Shown: positions 13,357-14,035 of the stretch, in pieces | Layout of the letters: the number at the start of each line of letters is the position of its first letter | Numbering within the stretch: the stretch's first letter is position 1 | Source of the DNA: Gammaproteobacteria bacterium | GTDB lineage: Bacteria; Pseudomonadota; Gammaproteobacteria; Tenderiales; Tenderiaceae | DNA: 14,035 nucleotides | Direction: 5' to 3' | Assembly: GCA_027001525.1 (NCBI GenBank) | Contig: JALTMR010000333.1 | Span: 1 to 14,035, forward strand | Notes under the pieces: generated by a model | What the model was told of the DNA's origin: nothing | What the model saw: only the letters and a program-made list of their open reading frames with translations | Databases searched by the model: none | Translations under genes and position numbers: made by a program

Positions 13357-14035
13357 GTTCACTGCCGCATAGGCAGCTAAGAAAAGTGGAACCGTCCTCC
13401 TCTACGTACGCCTGAAGTTCACTGCCGCATAGGCAGCTAAGAAAACCATCAAAAGTACCAAGCGATTCTATATCACGTTCACTGCCGCATAGGCAGCTAA
13501 GAAATGCAACGTCCAGAATATCTTGGTGGAGGTAAAGTTCACTGCCGCATAGGCAGCTAAGAAACCAATATGTTACACCGTCAAGACTGTCACGACGTTC
13601 ACTGCCGCATAGGCAGCTAAGAAAAATACCGCCGAATGGCTCCCGGGTGCCTCATGGTTCACTGCCGCATAGGCAGCTAAGAAAATCTAATGCTCGTGTT
13701 CGTGAGATGAATGCTCGGTTCACTGCCGCATAGGCAGCTAAGAAATTGCCCAACAGATTCGCCGCGCCAACCACATCGTTCACTGCCGCATAGGCAGCTA
13801 AGAAATGGAAAAAATCCTCCCAGCAGTCCGCCTGAATGTTCACTGCCGCATAGGCAGCTAAGAAATCTCGCTGACAAACATGCCGGTGGGCGGTTATGTT
13901 CACTGCCGCATAGGCAGCTAAGAAAAATGGGAATCCAAGACTCATCATCATCTGAAGGTTCACTGCCGCATAGGCAGCTAAGAAAAAACAAAACAGCATG
14001 ATAATGAGGCCTACTGGGTTCACTGCCGCATAGGC
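13357..14035 (+). CRISPR. Type I-F CRISPR array, 11 full repeats and one cut by the window edge
   Basis: The 28-base repeat reads GTTCA, then stem CTGCC, loop GCATA, stem GGCAG, then the handle CTAAGAAA. Complete repeats begin at 13357, 13417, 13477, 13537, 13597, 13657, 13718, 13778, 13838, 13898 and 13958; the twelfth begins at 14018 and runs off the window after 18 bases. All copies read as identical. The 11 spacers are 32 bases, except spacer 6 (13685-13717), which is 33. The orientation of hairpin and handle means transcription on the + strand, the same direction as the cas genes. Cas6f should cut after the GGCAG arm, leaving the 8-base CTAAGAAA handle. The loop differs from the P. aeruginosa loop GTATA by one base. 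No spacer was seen to match elsewhere in the window by eye. Confidence 0.99.

Noticed and set aside
13652..14023. Repetitive open frames over the array, with products repeating LAAYAAVN, FLSCLCGSE or SLPHRQLR
   Set aside because: The repeats in these products are just translations of the CRISPR repeat in different frames, not a protein with tandem motifs.
1..14035. tRNA, rRNA, tracrRNA, anti-CRISPR gene or toxin-antitoxin pair
   Set aside because: None could be recognised on either strand. All space of any size is taken by the genes described, apart from the short intergenic regions listed.
1..14035. Transposon-encoded I-F3 (Tn7-like CAST) system
   Set aside because: The locus has cas1, a full cas2-3 with nuclease and helicase motifs, and separate csy1 and csy2. 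No tniQ or tnsABC genes are present, so it is ordinary I-F immunity.

Overview
The window is chromosomal DNA from a gammaproteobacterium. The evidence is an Aas-type phospholipid repair enzyme, a WYL-domain regulator of gammaproteobacterial type and a complete type I-F CRISPR-Cas locus whose proteins and repeat closely follow the Pseudomonas aeruginosa pattern. I cannot name a genus. The left third is GC-rich with G/C-ending codons. The cas operon looks visibly less GC-biased, which suggests the immunity locus was acquired separately from its surroundings.

Layout, left to right, all genes on the + strand. (1) 2-2128: aas, cut by the left edge of the window. (2) 2129-2344: an intergenic stretch with a good sigma70-like promoter and a structured leader. 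(3) 2345-3226: an unrecognised two-domain helical protein, closed by a strong intrinsic terminator. (4) 3309-4277: a WYL-domain transcriptional regulator. (5) 4327-4400: a 74-bp MITE-like element with perfect 18-bp terminal inverted repeats and an ATAA duplication. (6) 4436-4828: a small HIRAN-domain protein with an apparent Tat signal peptide. (7) 4829-5067: 239 bp with no confident gene. (8) 5068-13225: the I-F cas operon, cas1, cas2-3, csy1 (cas8f), csy2 (cas5f), csy3 (cas7f), csy4 (cas6f). (9) 13226-13356: terminator plus CRISPR leader. (10) 13357-14035: CRISPR array, 11 complete identical repeats, 11 spacers and a twelfth repeat cut by the right edge.

The CRISPR-Cas system appears functional. 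Cas1 and the Cas2-Cas3 fusion would acquire spacers. Cas6f would cut the pre-crRNA at each repeat hairpin. Cas8f, Cas5f, six Cas7f and Cas6f would form the Csy surveillance complex, and the HD nuclease/helicase half of Cas2-3 would degrade the target. The catalytic and RNA-contact residues I could check are all present.

This is a known system type, and I found no clearly new defence system. The least ordinary parts are the exported HIRAN protein, the MITE-like element in front of it, the orphan two-domain gene with its structured 5' leader, and the compact terminator/promoter arrangement in the CRISPR leader.
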